This document shows, in pieces, positions 1 through 5,836 of a stretch of 6,247 nt of DNA. Each line of letters starts with the position of its first letter. Within the stretch, counting starts at the first letter, position 1. The translations under genes were made by a program, and so were the position numbers. The notes under the pieces are model-generated. The model was not told the origin of the DNA, searched no databases, and was given only the letters and a program-made list of their open reading frames with translations. Origin of the DNA: an uncultured Clostridia bacterium (GTDB lineage Bacteria; Bacillota; Clostridia; Oscillospirales; Oscillospiraceae); the NCBI GenBank assembly GCA_947177005.1, contig CAMWSZ010000189.1:1-6247 (forward strand). Reading direction: 5' to 3'.

Positions 1-3000
1 GACCGGGGGGTTGGGGCGCCGGCGGGGGGGGTGGTCTGGGACGCTACCAGGACATTGACCGTACCGGACACCACCGAAACGCCCTTGCTGTCATAGGCGG
101 TGAAGGGAATGGTGGCAGTGCCGTTGTAGCCGGATACGGGACGGTAAGAGAGGTTGCCGATGTACTGGTATCCGGATCTTGCCAGATAGCTGTATTTCGT
201 ACCGGAGGTTGCCGCCGCGCTGCCGACATACAGCGCGCCGCTGGAGGGTGTGCCGAAGGTCAGGTAGTCCGCCGCCGTCAGGGAGACATTGCCCTTGTTG
301 GTGAAGTCGGACGGGCTGAAGGCGACGCTGGAGCCGGTGGTGCTGTAATTAATGGTAATGTTGCTCACCACAGGAGTTGTACTGGTGGCGGTGCTGGAGA
401 AAACGACGGTGCCGCTGAAGCGTTTGGTACTGCCGGTGTAGCATTCATAGGCGGCCTTGTCGCTGGTGATATTGACGTTGTTTTTCGGGGTATACACCAG
501 ATCGCTGATGCGGTAGGAGCCGGAGCTGCTGGAGGAGAAGTCGTAGTTTTTGATATTGCTGCTGGTGAGGGTTACGTCACGTCCGCTGCTGGGCTCATAG
601 GTCAGCGTACCGCTGGAGGGGACGCTGGTGAAGCGAATGGTCATGGAGGAGGGGGCGCTGGAGCCAATTACATCCCTGTAAGCGGAGGTAAAGTCGCCCG
701 CGGTAAAACTTACACCATTTGTACCGGTAGTTTTGTAGGAGATATCCTTAGCGGTTTTGGACGAAGTGGAATCTCCGTAGTCGATATATACGGAACCCTT
801 TTCGCTCCGGGACTTGTCGTTTTTATCGTAGCCGTAGGCGGTGAAATCGATCGTCACGGAGGTAGAGGAGCTGCTGTTGGGCACGTATGTCAGGTCATTC
901 AGGTCAGTCTGGCTTCTGGAGGGGTCGGCGTAGCACTTTGTAGAGGTCGAGATCTTGGTGCCGGTGTCTCTGGAGCTGCTGTAGTCCTCGTACAGGGTGC
1001 CTCTGGAGGGGGAGGAGAAGGTCACATAGTCCAGTTCGCCGTTGGGATAGACGTCATCCCACCAGTTCTCGAAATCCCGGACCTTGAAGTCCACCTCATT
1101 ACCGGCTTTGGCGGAGTATTCGATATCGCCGCTGGAGGAGCCGCTGCCGGAGACGACCTTGATGTTAATGGTGACGTCATAATATTTCTTTTCCGTGGAG
1201 TAGACCGTGCAGTCAAAGGAGGCGGTGCCGGTTTTGGACTTGCTGGGGGTAAAGTAGACGTCCTCCAAATCATAGGTGCTGCTGCGGCTGTCATAGTAGT
1301 AGGTTTTGCTGGTGGAGGCGCTCAGGTCGCCGTAATTGCTGGTGACCTTGCTGAACTTGACGGTATCGATATACTCTTTGCTGCTCATCTTGTTTTCAAT
1401 CTGGCTGATAATGGAGGTTTTTTTGTCGTCGTCCTTATCGCCCAGATAGTAGCTCTTGGTATCGGAGTACACGGTGGCGGAGACAGTAAAATCAGAGTCA
1501 TAGCCGTCGCCGTTGATGATCCAGTCAACCGACCGGCTGACAGAGGCTGCGCCGGGATAGGTGGCGGTGACGGTGCAGGAGAGGTAGAGGGTGGAATAAT
1601 CCTCCAGATCGTCCGAGGTTACGGTAAAGGTTTTGCGGTAGCCGTAGTCAACCTCCCTGCCGGAAGAGGAGTTGTTGCGGAGGGACCATTCGTATTTCAG
1701 GTCCAGGCTGGTGTTGTTGGTCACGTTCGTGCCGTTAAAGGTTGCGGAGGGCGTGACTTCAAAGGTGCGGGAGCTGCTGGTGGCGTTGGAATTCAGGGAC
1801 ACGCTCCTGTCGTGGGGATAGTACCGGGACAGGCTGAAGGACAGTCCGTTGGAGGTGCCGACCGTGACGGTGCGGGTGATCTCGCTGCCCACTTTGGTAT
1901 TGTTGCGGTAGAGCTGGGCAGTAATGATGGCCGTACCGGAGTTCCTTGCGTAAACCGTGACGGGGGAGGTGTAGTAACCGTTGGCGGCGGAGCTGCCAAA
2001 AGAGGTGTCAGCCGCGCTGAGGTACGCAATGTTCGTGTTGCTGGAGGTCCAATGAACGGAATACTCGCTCCGGTTCGGCGTGGAGGAGGGGATATAGGCC
2101 GTCATGGTGCCGCTCTTATTGGAAGTGCTGGTATTGGCGAGGCTCATATTGCCGCTGAGCGTCAGGGTGGAGGAAGTGCTGCTCACGGTGATGGTGCGGG
2201 TGATCTCGCCGCCCACTTTGGCATTGTTGCGGTAGAGCTGGGCAGTAATGATGGCCGTACCGGAGTTCCTTGCGTAAACCGTGACAGGGGAGGTGTAGTA
2301 ACCGCTGGCGGCGGAGCTGCCAAAAGAGGTGTCAGCTGTGCTGAGGTACGCAACATTTGTGTTGCTGGTGGTCCAATGGACGGAATACTCGTTCCGGTTC
2401 GGCGTGGAGGAGGGGATATAGGCCGTCATGGTGCCGCTGTTATTATTAGTAAGGCTCATATCACCGCTGACCGTCAGGATGGAAGAAGTGCTGCTCACGG
2501 TGACGGTGCAGGTGCGGCTCTGACCAGTCACGGCAACGCCGTTGCGGTAAAGCTGAGCGGTGATGGTGGCCGTACCTGTGGTCTGACCGGCGTACACGGT
2601 GACAGGTGCGGTGTAGGAACCGCTGGCGGCGCTGCTGCTGAACTGGGACTCAGTAAAGCTGCTGCCTGTCCCAAAGTATGCAATGTTTGTGTTGTCGGTT
2701 CTCCATTGGACGGTGTACTCACTGGAGTTTGCCGTGGAGGGAATCGACGCGGTGATGCTGCCGGAGGTATTGGAGCTGGAGAGGCTCAGGTTGCCGCTGA
2801 TGGACATATTGGCGGGAGCATCGCTGACGGCGGTGATTCTGACGTTCGTTTCGGTGTCTTCCGCGGCACGCACGCCGCTTTCTGTCAGCAGATAGACGGA
2901 AATGTCAGTTGTACCGGAGCTCTTAATCGTATAGGTCATTGTGTAATCTCCGTTACCGCTGACCGTACTGTAAGTATTGTCCGGCTCCAAAACCGAGCTG

Positions 3001-3575
3001 CTGCCGGAAATCCATTGGAGTTTGTAGCTGCCGCTGGCAGGCAGGTCTTGTACCGTTGCGGTCACATCGACTTTACTTCCCACCGCACCGCTGGTATTGC
3101 TGTAAGAGAGCGCGACGGTGGGTTTGGAGGCGCTGGGGTCTGCCTTGACAGTCACGGTTGCCGAGTCAGTAGCCGTTGCTCTAATCCCGGTACTGATCAC
3201 CGTATAATCAATCGTTACTGTAACGGTAACATTCGTGTCCGCAGACACGCCGGGCTTTGCCGTCACCCAAGCGCCTGACTTGCCGTATTCCTCCTCTTCG
3301 GAGCTGGCTTTTTTCACAGAAGCAACATTCTCATTGTCCAGTTTCCAATCAATTTTGTGGACAGTATATTCGGTGTGGTGCCCGGCTGACGTAGTCCACG
3401 CAGCTTGCAGGTAAGCGTCGGCAGTAGTACCTGTTCCGCCGGATTGGATGGTTTTATTGCGGTCTCCGGGGTCTATTTGGAACATGCTGTCGGCCAGCGC
3501 CGTACCCGGCAGCAGCGACAGCATAAGCGTCAATGCTAACAGCAATGACAAGAGCTTATGGGACCTGATTTTCAT
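1..3575 (-). CDS. Large secreted Ig-like repeat surface protein (3' end beyond the window)
   Basis: The frame is open without a stop from the ATG at 3575-3573 to the left edge (1191 complete codons), so the gene is partial at its C-terminus. Residues 1-28 form a signal peptide: basic start MKIRSHK, hydrophobic core LLSLLLALTLMLSLL, cleavage site ALA before Asp29. The mature part is rich in Ser, Thr, Asn and Tyr and appears entirely beta-stranded. Residues about 29-145 and 146-255 are Ig-like, 256-572 are three similar Big_2-like domains (WTSSNTNIAYLS and GTAIITAQLY signatures), 573-688 is a further beta domain, and 689-1175 holds four modules of a second family. Residues from about 1178 form a Pro/Thr/Ala linker. 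AAGGA lies 8 nt before the ATG and supports this start. Proteins of this build in Clostridia often end in SLH or other wall-binding domains, so an exported adhesin or S-layer-associated protein is likely, but the anchor is not visible. No enzymatic motif was seen. Confidence 0.88.
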   Translation of the reverse strand, partial: MKIRSHKLLSLLLALTLMLSLLPGTALADSMFQIDPGDRNKTIQSGGTGTTADAYLQAAWTTSAGHHTEYTVHKIDWKLDNENVASVKKASSEEEEYGKSGAWVTAKPGVSADTNVTVTVTIDYTVISTGIRATATDSATVTVKADPSASKPTVALSYSNTSGAVGSKVDVTATVQDLPASGSYKLQWISGSSSVLEPDNTYSTVSGNGDYTMTYTIKSSGTTDISVYLLTESGVRAAEDTETNVRITAVSDAPANMSISGNLSLSSSNTSGSITASIPSTANSSEYTVQWRTDNTNIAYFGTGSSFTESQFSSSAASGSYTAPVTVYAGQTTGTATITAQLYRNGVAVTGQSRTCTVTVSSTSSILTVSGDMSLTNNNSGTMTAYIPSSTPNRNEYSVHWTTSNTNVAYLSTADTSFGSSAASGYYTSPVTVYARNSGTAIITAQLYRNNAKVGGEITRTITVSSTSSTLTLSGNMSLANTSTSNKSGTMTAYIPSSTPNRSEYSVHWTSSNTNIAYLSAADTSFGSSAANGYYTSPVTVYARNSGTAIITAQLYRNNTKVGSEITRTVTVGTSNGLSFSLSRYYPHDRSVSLNSNATSSSRTFEVTPSATFNGTNVTNNTSLDLKYEWSLRNNSSSGREVDYGYRKTFTVTSDDLEDYSTLYLSCTVTATYPGAASVSRSVDWIINGDGYDSDFTVSATVYSDTKSYYLGDKDDDKKTSIISQIENKMSSKEYIDTVKFSKVTSNYGDLSASTSKTYYYDSRSSTYDLEDVYFTPSKSKTGTASFDCTVYSTEKKYYDVTINIKVVSGSGSSSGDIEYSAKAGNEVDFKVRDFENWWDDVYPNGELDYVTFSSPSRGTLYEDYSSSRDTGTKISTSTKCYADPSRSQTDLNDLTYVPNSSSSTSVTIDFTAYGYDKNDKSRSEKGSVYIDYGDSTSSKTAKDISYKTTGTNGVSFTAGDFTSAYRDVIGSSAPSSMTIRFTSVPSSGTLTYEPSSGRDVTLTSSNIKNYDFSSSSSGSYRISDLVYTPKNNVNITSDKAAYECYTGSTKRFSGTVVFSSTATSTTPVVSNITINYSTTGSSVAFSPSDFTNKGNVSLTAADYLTFGTPSSGALYVGSAAATSGTKYSYLARSGYQYIGNLSYRPVSGYNGTATIPFTAYDSKGVSVVSGTVNVLVASQTTPPAGAPTPR
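24..31 (-). repeat. Homopolymer (C)8 on the coding strand in the Pro-rich linker
   Basis: Eight G on the plus strand encode TTPPA in the linker of the surface protein. A second run of six G lies at 5-10. Gain or loss of one base would shift the frame before the unseen C-terminal part. Confidence 0.8.
45..1511 (-). repeat. Four degenerate modules of a second surface-repeat family
   Basis: Four modules of about 115-130 residues (roughly 1143-1511, 780-1142, 390-779 and 45-389) share a common plan. This is an I-x-Y strand, then G-x-x-V-x-F followed by a DF turn, then a V/I-x-F-x-x-P-S-x-G-T/A-L-Y strand, then a DL-x-Y-x-P strand, then a T-A-Y strand and a closing V-x-V. Examples are VSFTAGDF, TFGTPSSGALY, NLSYRPVSGYNGTATIPF. 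DNA identity between modules is low, so they are older than the Big_2-like set. I recognise the style from clostridial surface proteins but cannot give a family name with certainty. Confidence 0.7.
1859..2810 (-). repeat. Three tandem Big_2-like Ig domains, partly near-identical in DNA
   Basis: Three consecutive domains of about 104-108 residues lie at roughly 2496-2810 (A), 2184-2495 (B) and 1859-2183 (C). Each carries an Ala-rich SSAASG/SSAANG turn, VTVYA and a closing TAQLYRN strand. B and C are most alike: 1899-1961 and 2223-2285 are identical over 63 nt at an offset of 324 nt, and the flanks differ by only scattered bases. A is clearly older. The pattern points to recent duplication or gene conversion between B and C. 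Confidence 0.9.
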
Positions 3576-3619
3576 GAAAATAATCCTTCCTTTCTTTCCT
3601 TTCCCTTTGAATTGGTTTG

Positions 3620-3649
3620 TTTTCCGCACGGACTTGCCCCGGCGGAAAA
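3620..3649 (-). promoter_or_regulatory. Hairpin in the 5' leader of the surface-protein mRNA
   Basis: TTTTCCGC (3620-3627) is exactly complementary to GCGGAAAA (3642-3649). In the minus-strand RNA the stem continues inward with CGG/CCG after a one-base bulge, about 11 bp in all with a 7-nt loop. It lies about 12 nt after the predicted start site and 45 nt before the ATG. No T-run follows, so it is not a classic terminator; 5' stabilisation or control of translation is possible. Confidence 0.5.
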
Positions 3650-3667
3650 ATCTTACGGAAACAGCAT

Positions 3668-3696
3668 ACCATAGCAATGTGAAAAAACGGTTTCAA
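3668..3696 (-). promoter_or_regulatory. Sigma-A-type promoter of the surface-protein gene
   Basis: On the minus strand TTGAAA (3696-3691, 5 of 6 consensus) is followed after 17 nt by TATGGT (3673-3668, 4 of 6), preceded by TGC, an extended -10 element. The start would fall near 3661, giving a leader of about 85 nt. This is the best-scoring pair by eye in the 246-bp gap; no experimental support. Confidence 0.55.
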
Positions 3697-3698
3697 AA

Positions 3699-3717
3699 TT
3701 GCATCAAAGTTGCATCA
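3699..3717. repeat. Direct repeat TTGCATCA x2, 11 bp apart, beside the -35 box
   Basis: TTGCATCA occurs at 3699-3706 and 3710-3717, one helical turn apart and 2 bp upstream of the surface gene -35 box. Such same-face spacing suits a regulator binding as a dimer or tandem, or an upstream promoter element. No known regulator recognised. Confidence 0.4.
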
Positions 3718-3815
3718 TTTATTAAGTATCGGTTAACAGCCTCCTTTCCCCACACAAGCAAACAGACGCAGCGAAGATGCAAAAGGTTCCCTGATTTGGA
3801 GAAATTTTTCTGTTT

Positions 3816-3843
3816 CCGCTTTTATGAAATGCAGGAAAAGCGG
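3816..3843 (-). other. Stem-loop spanning the galM stop codon
   Basis: Arms CCGCTTTT (3816-3823) and AAAAGCGG (3836-3843) are perfect 8-bp complements around a 12-nt loop, and the galM stop codon (3824-3822) lies at the loop/stem border. There is no downstream U-run on either strand, so termination is uncertain; it may protect the mRNA 3' end. I found no better terminator between galM and the surface gene. Confidence 0.4.
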
Positions 3844-4853
3844 AATTCGGTCGTAAAATCGTAGCGGCGGCCGGGGCGGAGCAGGATGTCGCCCCACTCC
3901 GGATGATTAGGGCTGTCGGGGAAGAACTGGGTCTCCAGACACACCGCGTGTCGGGGCCGGTAGCTGGCGCTGCGTTTCCCGCGTGCGTTCAGGCTGTTTG
4001 CGGTGTAGAGGTGGAGGCCGGGCTTGTCCGTCCAGACCTCCAGCACGATGCCGCTGCGGTCGCCGGTGAGGCGTGCGGCGCGGCGCAGGCCCTGGGCGGG
4101 GTCCAGAACGAAATTGTGGTCATAGCCCCCCACGTTCCGCAGCTGCTGGTCACCAGCGCAGAGATCCCGTCCGATTGTCTTTTCCGCCGTGAAATCGAAG
4201 GGACTGCCCGCCACCGGACGGGCCATAGCGGTAGGGATGCTGTCCGGGCCGACGGGCGTGTACCGGCTGGCGGCCAGCCAGAGCCGGTGCCGGGTAGCGT
4301 CGCCGCCGCCGTTGAGATTGAAGTAGCTGTGATTGGTAAGATTGCAGTAGGTGGGCAGGGTGCTTACCGCCTCAAAGCGCAGCTTCAGTGCGCTGCCGGT
4401 CAGGGCATACGTCACCTCAGCGGTCAGGGTTCCGGGGAAGCCGTTCGTTCCGTCCGGGGAGGTATGGGTCAGGGTGACCGCGCTCTCGCCGGTCTGCCGG
4501 ACTGCAAAGACCTGTTTGTCGAAACCGGCAGGACCGCCGTGGAGCTGTTTGGGACCTTCGTTGGGCGTGAGGGGGACAGTCTTGCCCTCAATGACGCAGC
4601 GGGCACCGGCGATGCGGTTGGCGTACCGGCCGACGACCGCGCCCAGATAGCCGTTGTTGTCCTCGTAGCCGCTCACGCTGTCATAGCCCAGCACCACGTC
4701 TACCAGTTCCCGGTTTCTGTCCGGCACTTGCAGCGCCCGCAGGCACGCGCCGAGGGTAAGCACCTCCGCCTCCATTGCGCCGCACCGTAAAATCAGTTTT
4801 TCTACGGCCTGGCCGTCTTTGGTTGTTCCAAAGGGCTCTCGTTGAACTGCCAT
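3822..4853 (-). CDS. galM: Aldose 1-epimerase (mutarotase)
   Basis: A 343-residue protein of full family length that interconverts alpha and beta anomers of galactose/glucose in the cytoplasm, usually feeding the Leloir pathway. Family landmarks are all present: GRYANRI with Arg80, LHGG with His105, the signature NLTNHSYFNL with catalytic acid His175, GYDHNF with Asp245, and LETQFFPDSPNH with the catalytic base Glu307. The start at 4853-4851 is chosen because GGAGGAG lies 6 nt upstream. The frame stays open further upstream (to 5105), but that extension overlaps the deaminase gene antiparallel in frame usage and has no family similarity. It follows the deaminase by 101 bp and seems to have its own promoter. 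No galK, galT or galE is visible, so its role may be general sugar use rather than a galactose operon. The active site appears intact. Confidence 0.95.
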   Translation of the reverse strand: MAVQREPFGTTKDGQAVEKLILRCGAMEAEVLTLGACLRALQVPDRNRELVDVVLGYDSVSGYEDNNGYLGAVVGRYANRIAGARCVIEGKTVPLTPNEGPKQLHGGPAGFDKQVFAVRQTGESAVTLTHTSPDGTNGFPGTLTAEVTYALTGSALKLRFEAVSTLPTYCNLTNHSYFNLNGGGDATRHRLWLAASRYTPVGPDSIPTAMARPVAGSPFDFTAEKTIGRDLCAGDQQLRNVGGYDHNFVLDPAQGLRRAARLTGDRSGIVLEVWTDKPGLHLYTANSLNARGKRSASYRPRHAVCLETQFFPDSPNHPEWGDILLRPGRRYDFTTEFRFSCIS

Positions 4854-4859
4854 TTGGCT

Positions 4860-4866
4860 CTCCTCC
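4860..4866 (-). promoter_or_regulatory. Ribosome binding site fixing the galM start
   Basis: GGAGGAG on the minus strand, 6 nt before the ATG at 4853. It settles the start against the longer open frame that runs on into the upstream gene. Confidence 0.85.
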
Positions 4867-4916
4867 TTCTTTCTGCGCCTTTGCAGGGCGGTTCGGTTCC
4901 TGAAATTAACTTGTCC

Positions 4917-4945
4917 AGTATACTGTTTTTTCCTTGGAAAAACAA
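4917..4945 (-). promoter_or_regulatory. galM promoter with a palindrome between -35 and -10
   Basis: On the minus strand TTGTTT (4945-4940) is separated by exactly 17 nt from TATACT (4922-4917, 5 of 6 consensus). Start near 4910, leader about 57 nt. The spacer is mostly filled by the dyad TTTTTCC-AA-GGAAAAA (4927-4942), a plausible repressor site. Transcription from the deaminase promoter could also reach galM. Confidence 0.5.
4927..4942. promoter_or_regulatory. Perfect dyad TTTTTCC-TT-GGAAAAA (operator candidate)
   Basis: Seven complementary bases on each side of a 2-bp centre. As RNA it would be an AT-rich hairpin without a following U-run, so DNA binding is the better reading. It also lies just 12 bp past the deaminase stop codon. 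Confidence 0.4.
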
Positions 4946-4954
4946 GTGCTGAAT

Positions 4955-5461
4955 TTATGTTTTTTCTGGACATTTTCCTCCATCCGGAACCGGCAGGGAA
5001 TCGTCCTCCTCGATCCACTCCCGCACGTCCACGGTTCTGCATTCCGTGGGACTGAGCCGTGTGATGACCTGCGAAAGTCCCGCGTTGATAATCATTCTCC
5101 GGCACATGGCGCAGGAGGCAGGGTCATATAGGATTTCGCCTGTGGCGCCGTCCTTTCCGGCCAGGTACAGCGTACCGCCCGCCATATCCCGCCGGGCGGC
5201 GGAGATAATGGCGTTGGCCTCCGCGTGGACGCTGCGGCAGAGCTCATACCGCTCTCCGTGGGGGACGTTCATCGCCTCCCGGGTGCAGCAGCCCAGATCG
5301 ACGCAGTTCAGGCGTCCGCGGGGCGCGCCGTTGTAGCCGGTGGAGATGATCTCGTCGTTCTTGACAATGATCGCGCCGTAGCGGCGGCGCAGGCAGGTGG
5401 ACCGCTCCGTGACGGTCTCCGCTATGTCCAGATAGTAATGTTCCTTGCTGATGCGCTCCAT
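4955..5461 (-). CDS. dCMP deaminase-like zinc-dependent deaminase
   Basis: A 168-residue cytosolic protein of the cytidine/deoxycytidylate deaminase fold, expected to convert dCMP to dUMP, the substrate of thymidylate synthase. Motifs in order: STCLRRRYGAIIV near residues 21-33, TGYNGAPRG (41-49) typical of dCMP deaminases, the zinc/catalytic motif HAEANA with ligand His79 and proton-shuttle Glu81, and the Cys ligands in CAMC (Cys117, Cys120). Extra cysteines (52, 58, 59, 75) could hold a second metal, as in some dCMP deaminases. The residue before Cys117 is Ser instead of the usual Pro. The start is fixed by AAGGAGGAG 7 nt upstream of the ATG. It precedes galM by 101 bp and is divergent from the flagellin gene 581 bp away. 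The N-terminal MERIS resembles the ComEB-type subgroup; a related nucleotide deaminase remains possible. Confidence 0.9.
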   Translation of the reverse strand: MERISKEHYYLDIAETVTERSTCLRRRYGAIIVKNDEIISTGYNGAPRGRLNCVDLGCCTREAMNVPHGERYELCRSVHAEANAIISAARRDMAGGTLYLAGKDGATGEILYDPASCAMCRRMIINAGLSQVITRLSPTECRTVDVREWIEEDDSLPVPDGGKCPEKT

Positions 5462-5491
5462 TTTGTAACTCCTCCTTTTTATAATGTCTGT

Positions 5492-5520
5492 AGTATGACA
5501 GAATATGGCCGGAATTGCAA
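5492..5520 (-). promoter_or_regulatory. Promoter of the dCMP deaminase gene
   Basis: On the minus strand TTGCAA (5520-5515, 4 of 6) and CATACT (5497-5492, 4 of 6) are 17 nt apart, with TGT directly before the -10 hexamer as an extended -10 element. The start would be near 5485 with a short leader of about 24 nt containing the AAGGAGGAG site. Confidence 0.5.
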
Positions 5521-5539
5521 GTCTGTGATTGCGGTCAGC

Positions 5540-5580
5540 CGCCGGCGCCGCTTATTCATAAGCAGGAAGGCTGGCGTTTT
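5540..5580 (+). terminator. Compound stem-loop followed by TTTT, no gene to end
   Basis: CGCCGGC (5540-5546) pairs with GCTGGCG (5570-5576, one G-U), enclosing a second hairpin GCTTA-TTCA-TAAGC (5550-5563), and TTTT follows at 5577-5580. This has a terminator form for plus-strand transcripts, yet no plus-strand gene precedes it in the window. It may stop antisense transcripts leaving the deaminase gene, or be chance. Confidence 0.3.
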
Positions 5581-5610
5581 ATGCAGGCAAAAATAAATTC
5601 TATGTTTCTA

Positions 5611-5633
5611 GACTGTTTTTGAAAGTCACAGTC
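5611..5633. repeat. Inverted repeat GACTGT / ACAGTC
   Basis: Perfect 6-bp arms at 5611-5616 and 5628-5633 with an 11-nt centre, in the AT-rich half of the divergent gap. Function unknown; possible protein-binding dyad. Between about 5585 and 5775 I see no gene, only AT-rich DNA with this dyad and the palindrome AAGTATACTT at 5715-5724. Confidence 0.3.
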
Positions 5634-5776
5634 CTTTAATTCGGATGTAAACATTATATATTTTCAATCAAACCAGGCAAATTTAGAGCAAAGCAGAGGA
5701 AAGTATGTGAATATAAGTATACTTTATGGTCATCTTTAAAATTTTTTATAAACCTATTATTTTTTCCGCAAACCGT

Positions 5777-5782
5777 CCGATA
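5777..5782 (+). promoter_or_regulatory. Candidate flagellar sigma (SigD/sigma-28) -10 core CCGATA
   Basis: CCGATA matches the central part of the sigma-28 -10 consensus GCCGATAT and lies on the coding strand of flagellin. A TAAA (5749-5752) is 8 nt too far upstream for the usual spacing of about 15, and the correctly placed tetramer is only TTAT (5757-5760), so the -35 part is weak. Confidence 0.3.
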
Positions 5783-5799
5783 GAGTTAATGTACATAAG

Positions 5800-5828
5800 T
5801 TAAAATGTATCGGGTCAAAATATATGAT
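5800..5828 (+). promoter_or_regulatory. Sigma-A-type promoter in front of the structured RNA
   Basis: TTAAAA (5800-5805, 4 of 6) and TATGAT (5823-5828, 5 of 6) are separated by exactly 17 nt. Transcription would start near 5835, just where the sequence changes from AT-rich to GC-richer and folds strongly. Confidence 0.5.
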
Positions 5829-5836
5829 ATTTGACC
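5813..5836. promoter_or_regulatory. Dyad GGTCAAA-N10-TTTGACC over the -10 box (operator candidate)
   Basis: Perfect 7-bp arms at 5813-5819 and 5830-5836 flank 10 bp that contain the TATGAT box. A protein bound here would cover the -10 region and start site. Half-sites are one helical turn and a half apart centre to centre. No named regulator recognised. Confidence 0.45.

Noticed and set aside
1812..3278. 488-codon open frame on the plus strand
   Set aside because: It is exactly antisense to the Ig-like repeats. Its Gly/Ala/Val-rich repeats mirror the opposite-strand repeats, and the minus frame has a signal peptide, ribosome site and domain logic.
3448..3864. 138-codon plus-strand frame across the surface gene start and the gap
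   Set aside because: Antisense to the signal peptide and covering promoter and hairpins; no convincing ribosome site and no recognisable domain.
3903..4790. 295-codon open frame on the plus strand
   Set aside because: Lies antisense within galM, which has all catalytic motifs; no family resemblance in the plus-strand reading.
4854..5105. N-terminal extension of galM
   Set aside because: Overlaps the deaminase coding region, has no similarity to mutarotases, and a strong ribosome site marks the ATG at 4853.
5225..5596. 123-codon plus-strand frame
   Set aside because: Antisense to the deaminase and running through its promoter; no family features.
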